Shown here in pieces: positions 62,626 through 64,000 of a stretch of DNA of 64,000 nucleotides. This DNA comes from Tissierella pigra (GTDB taxonomy: Bacteria; Bacillota; Clostridia; Tissierellales; Tissierellaceae): contig NZ_VUNQ01000012.1 in NCBI RefSeq assembly GCF_009695605.1, forward strand, positions 1 through 64,000, given 5' to 3'. The notes below the pieces were generated by a model, which was not told the origin of the DNA, made no database searches, and worked only from the letters and a program-made list of their open reading frames with translations. Position 1 is the first letter of the stretch. The number at the start of each line of letters is the position of its first letter. A program made the translations under genes and the position numbers.

Positions 62626-62893
62626 CTTTCCAGAACAAAAACAAGTAGTTCGACAAAACTTGCATTTCTGCGGTATTTGTCAAACGAAATAAGTAGATTT
62701 TACTATTACCATATGTTAAAGTTTATGTTAAATAAACTTATAGGTTTACTAAGTAATTCCAAATTTCATTGCTTAAGATATATAAATCCTGTATAGATTA
62801 AAATAAGCTTGTTTATCTATAAACTTGAAGTTAAGTTTAGTCAGTTATTGAAATTATAAGGTTTGATTAGATAAATCAAGTGCAAAGTTCGAG
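62626..62893. other. Unassigned sequence between IS remnants
   Basis: AT-rich stretch without a convincing gene. Short frames on both strands look like mobile-element fragments but could not be assigned. Confidence 0.4.
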
Positions 62894-63154
62894 TTATTGA
62901 AATAATGGTGCATGATTAAAAGGTATAGATAGAATTTTTTTAAGAGTAAAAGCAGATAACATAGATTCAAGGGAGTAATCTCTATTTCTGCCAAAATGAG
63001 AATAATATTTTTGGTAGAAAGAAAAGGGAATAAAATCACTAATATTAATGGATAGGTTTAGCAAATCAAGTAAGTTACCTTGATTTTGATTATAAAATTT
63101 ATCAAAACTAGTAGAAATATCACAAAGGTTTAATTGTTTAGCTGAAACTGGCAT
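62894..63154 (-). pseudogene. N-terminal fragment of an IS1182-like transposase
   Basis: An 86-residue minus-strand fragment (F-Y-N-Q-N-Q-G-N-L-L-D, F-I-P-F-S-F-Y-Q-K-Y-Y, S-M-L-S-A-F-T-L-K-K-I-L-S-I-P). It resembles the N-terminus of IS1182/DUF772-type transposases. The coding frame is lost after that and no catalytic part remains. Confidence 0.6.
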
Positions 63155-63320
63155 AGGATTCTACTTTCTAAATTTATTTTGAGTTATATACATTTTGTCA
63201 ATGAATATATACCCAAAATGGGGGGAATCCAGCCATTTCAATATATAAAAATGTAATACTAATGTGAGTTGTAGAGTTTTGCAACGAGCTATAAGCATTA
63301 CAAAGAAAGGGGGGTATAGA

Positions 63321-63419
63321 ATGTCAGTATTGGAACTACAAAAATTAGATATAGAGGTTACACCAACAAGTTGGGCTAGTTTACTTAGTGTTTTTTGTAA
63401 GGCAGATGAGGTTAGCTAA
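63321..63419 (+). CDS. Candidate class III lanthipeptide precursor
   Basis: A 32-codon gene with a very strong AAAGGGGGG site. The product starts M-S-V-L-E-L-Q-K-L-D-I-E-V, matching the L-x-L-Q leader motif recognised by class III (LanKC) synthetases. Its C-terminal half has S17-W-A-S20-L-L-S-V-F-C26, which fits the labionin pattern S-x2-S-x(2-5)-C. A perfect inverted repeat follows 17 bases after the stop. No LanKC, protease or exporter gene lies in the window, and the flanks are transposase remnants, so it may be an orphan. A chance ORF remains possible. Confidence 0.5.
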   Translation: MSVLELQKLDIEVTPTSWASLLSVFCKADEVS

Positions 63420-63435
63420 AAATATTTCATAAAGC

Positions 63436-63476
63436 TTAGTAAAGAAAGTGTGAAATTTTCACACTTTCTTTACTAA
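63436..63476. terminator. Perfect inverted repeat after the small peptide gene
   Basis: Two 20-base arms (63436-63455 and 63457-63476) match exactly around one central T. There is no T tract, but the hairpin is very stable. Confidence 0.65.
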
Positions 63477-63682
63477 TGTACAGTTTTGTGTTATGTAAAA
63501 GCAACCTATTTTCACCGATAATTTAATTATATTAGCTATGAAGGGGCTCTAGTAATAAGTCCAATTAAGAAATGTCAATAGGAAATAAAAAAAAATTTCT
63601 GTTTTTTGAAATTTAAAATGGGTAACCTTAATAATCCTTTTGACTACTCATCAAAAAACAACGGTTGGATTATGGAATTACA

Positions 63683-64000
63683 CTACGTGGCGACGTCGCA
63701 TTTCGCTTTCAGGTAATTCTTTTGGTGTACTTCCGGTGTGATGATTTCGAATTCTTTTTAATCACGCAAAATAGCAAATACAATGTTGCATACTTTATGC
63801 ATAATAGCTCTAAGAGCCACCATTTTAGGTTTGCTCTGATATTTTTTAATGTAGTAATCAACGAAGCACAGAATTCTTGGAAGAACCATCTTTGTTCTTG
63901 CTGATACTGATTAAAGCCATAGTGTGAATGACTCTTCGTGTAATCCTGGAACCTCGTTTTGACATACTTATTTTCGTACTGTTGAATTTACCAGATTGCT
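63683..64000 (-). pseudogene. IS110-family transposase, frameshifted and cut by the window edge
   Basis: On the minus strand the sequence reads S-M-S-K-R-G-S-R-I-T-R-R-V-I-H-T-M-A-L-I, then L-R. After a one-base insertion near 63870 it continues D-Y-Y-I-K-K-Y-Q-S-K-P-K-M-V-A-L-R-A-I. This is the C-terminal Transposase_20 region of IS110 elements. An in-frame stop precedes E-F-E-I-I-T-P, and the final stop is at 63683. The 5' part lies beyond the window. Confidence 0.75.

Noticed and set aside
63665-63904. A 79-residue plus-strand ORF at the right end
   Set aside because: It is antisense to the IS110-type transposase remnant, which is the reading with family similarity.

Overview
The window is AT-rich DNA (roughly one third G+C by eye) with AGGAGG-type ribosome binding sites, tight operons, TTG/GTG starts and short intergenic terminators. 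Together with a Firmicute-type ethanolamine microcompartment locus, clostridial-style ThiC and short CHR chromate transporters, this points to an anaerobic Clostridia/Tissierellia-like Firmicute. No rRNA, no confident tRNA and no CRISPR array were found, so the genus cannot be fixed from this window.

Bases 1-17,876 are an accessory island. It opens with a large serine recombinase cut by the window edge. Next comes a defence-like block: a PD-(D/E)xK-type protein, an unknown protein, a beta-class DNA methyltransferase, a small membrane peptide beside a tRNA-like fold, and a helicase fused to a C-terminal PD-(D/E)xK nuclease. A decayed second serine recombinase, a stalk-domain surface protein, a degenerate integrase-like protein, a lipoprotein and an Mrr-type endonuclease with a tandem internal duplication follow. 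The island ends at a RepA-like ATPase truncated by a complete IS3-family element, whose other end abuts the 3' part of thiC.

Bases 17,877-25,000 return to chromosomal genes: a tandem GNAT, an NAD(P)H-FMN reductase, a Nudix remnant, a paired membrane-protein module with a Cache sensor that has lost its signalling domain, and a serine beta-lactamase-like hydrolase.

Bases 25,027-39,044 are a near-complete ethanolamine utilisation (eut) locus: eutS, eutP, PduO-type adenosyltransferase, eutG, second eutS, ANTAR-type antiterminator leader, eutA, eutB, eutC, eutL, extended BMC protein, eutE, eutM, EutT-like, pduL/eutD, unknown eut protein, eutN, eutH, eutQ. Ethanolamine enters via EutH and is split by EutBC (reactivated by EutA, cobalamin adenosylated by the PduO-type enzyme). 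Acetaldehyde is then processed by EutE, EutG and PduL inside a shell of EutS, L, M and N proteins. The EutVW regulators are not in the window.

Bases 39,130-61,700 hold stress and resistance genes: an inducible-looking erm methyltransferase with a leader peptide and two terminators; a MarR/flavodoxin operon with a 44-bp perfect palindrome on its promoter; a heterodimeric ABC exporter with a MerR-type 19-bp-spacer promoter; an HSP90-like/TPR-like pair behind a duplicated copy of that promoter; MerR, GrpB, CHR transporters with LysR, tandem DUF3841-like genes, PadR/DUF2812, a MATE exporter behind a structured leader, a B3/B4 protein, a radical SAM protein, and an AbrB/glycosyltransferase pair.

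Bases 61,700-64,000 are mobile-element debris (GNAT, IS256, IS1182-like and IS110 remnants). Inside the debris lies a 32-codon gene whose product fits a class III lanthipeptide precursor: an LELQ leader motif and a labionin-type S-x2-S-x5-C core. The most unusual items are this peptide, the HSP90-TPR pair with its duplicated MerR promoter, the erm leader, and the methylase/helicase-nuclease block.
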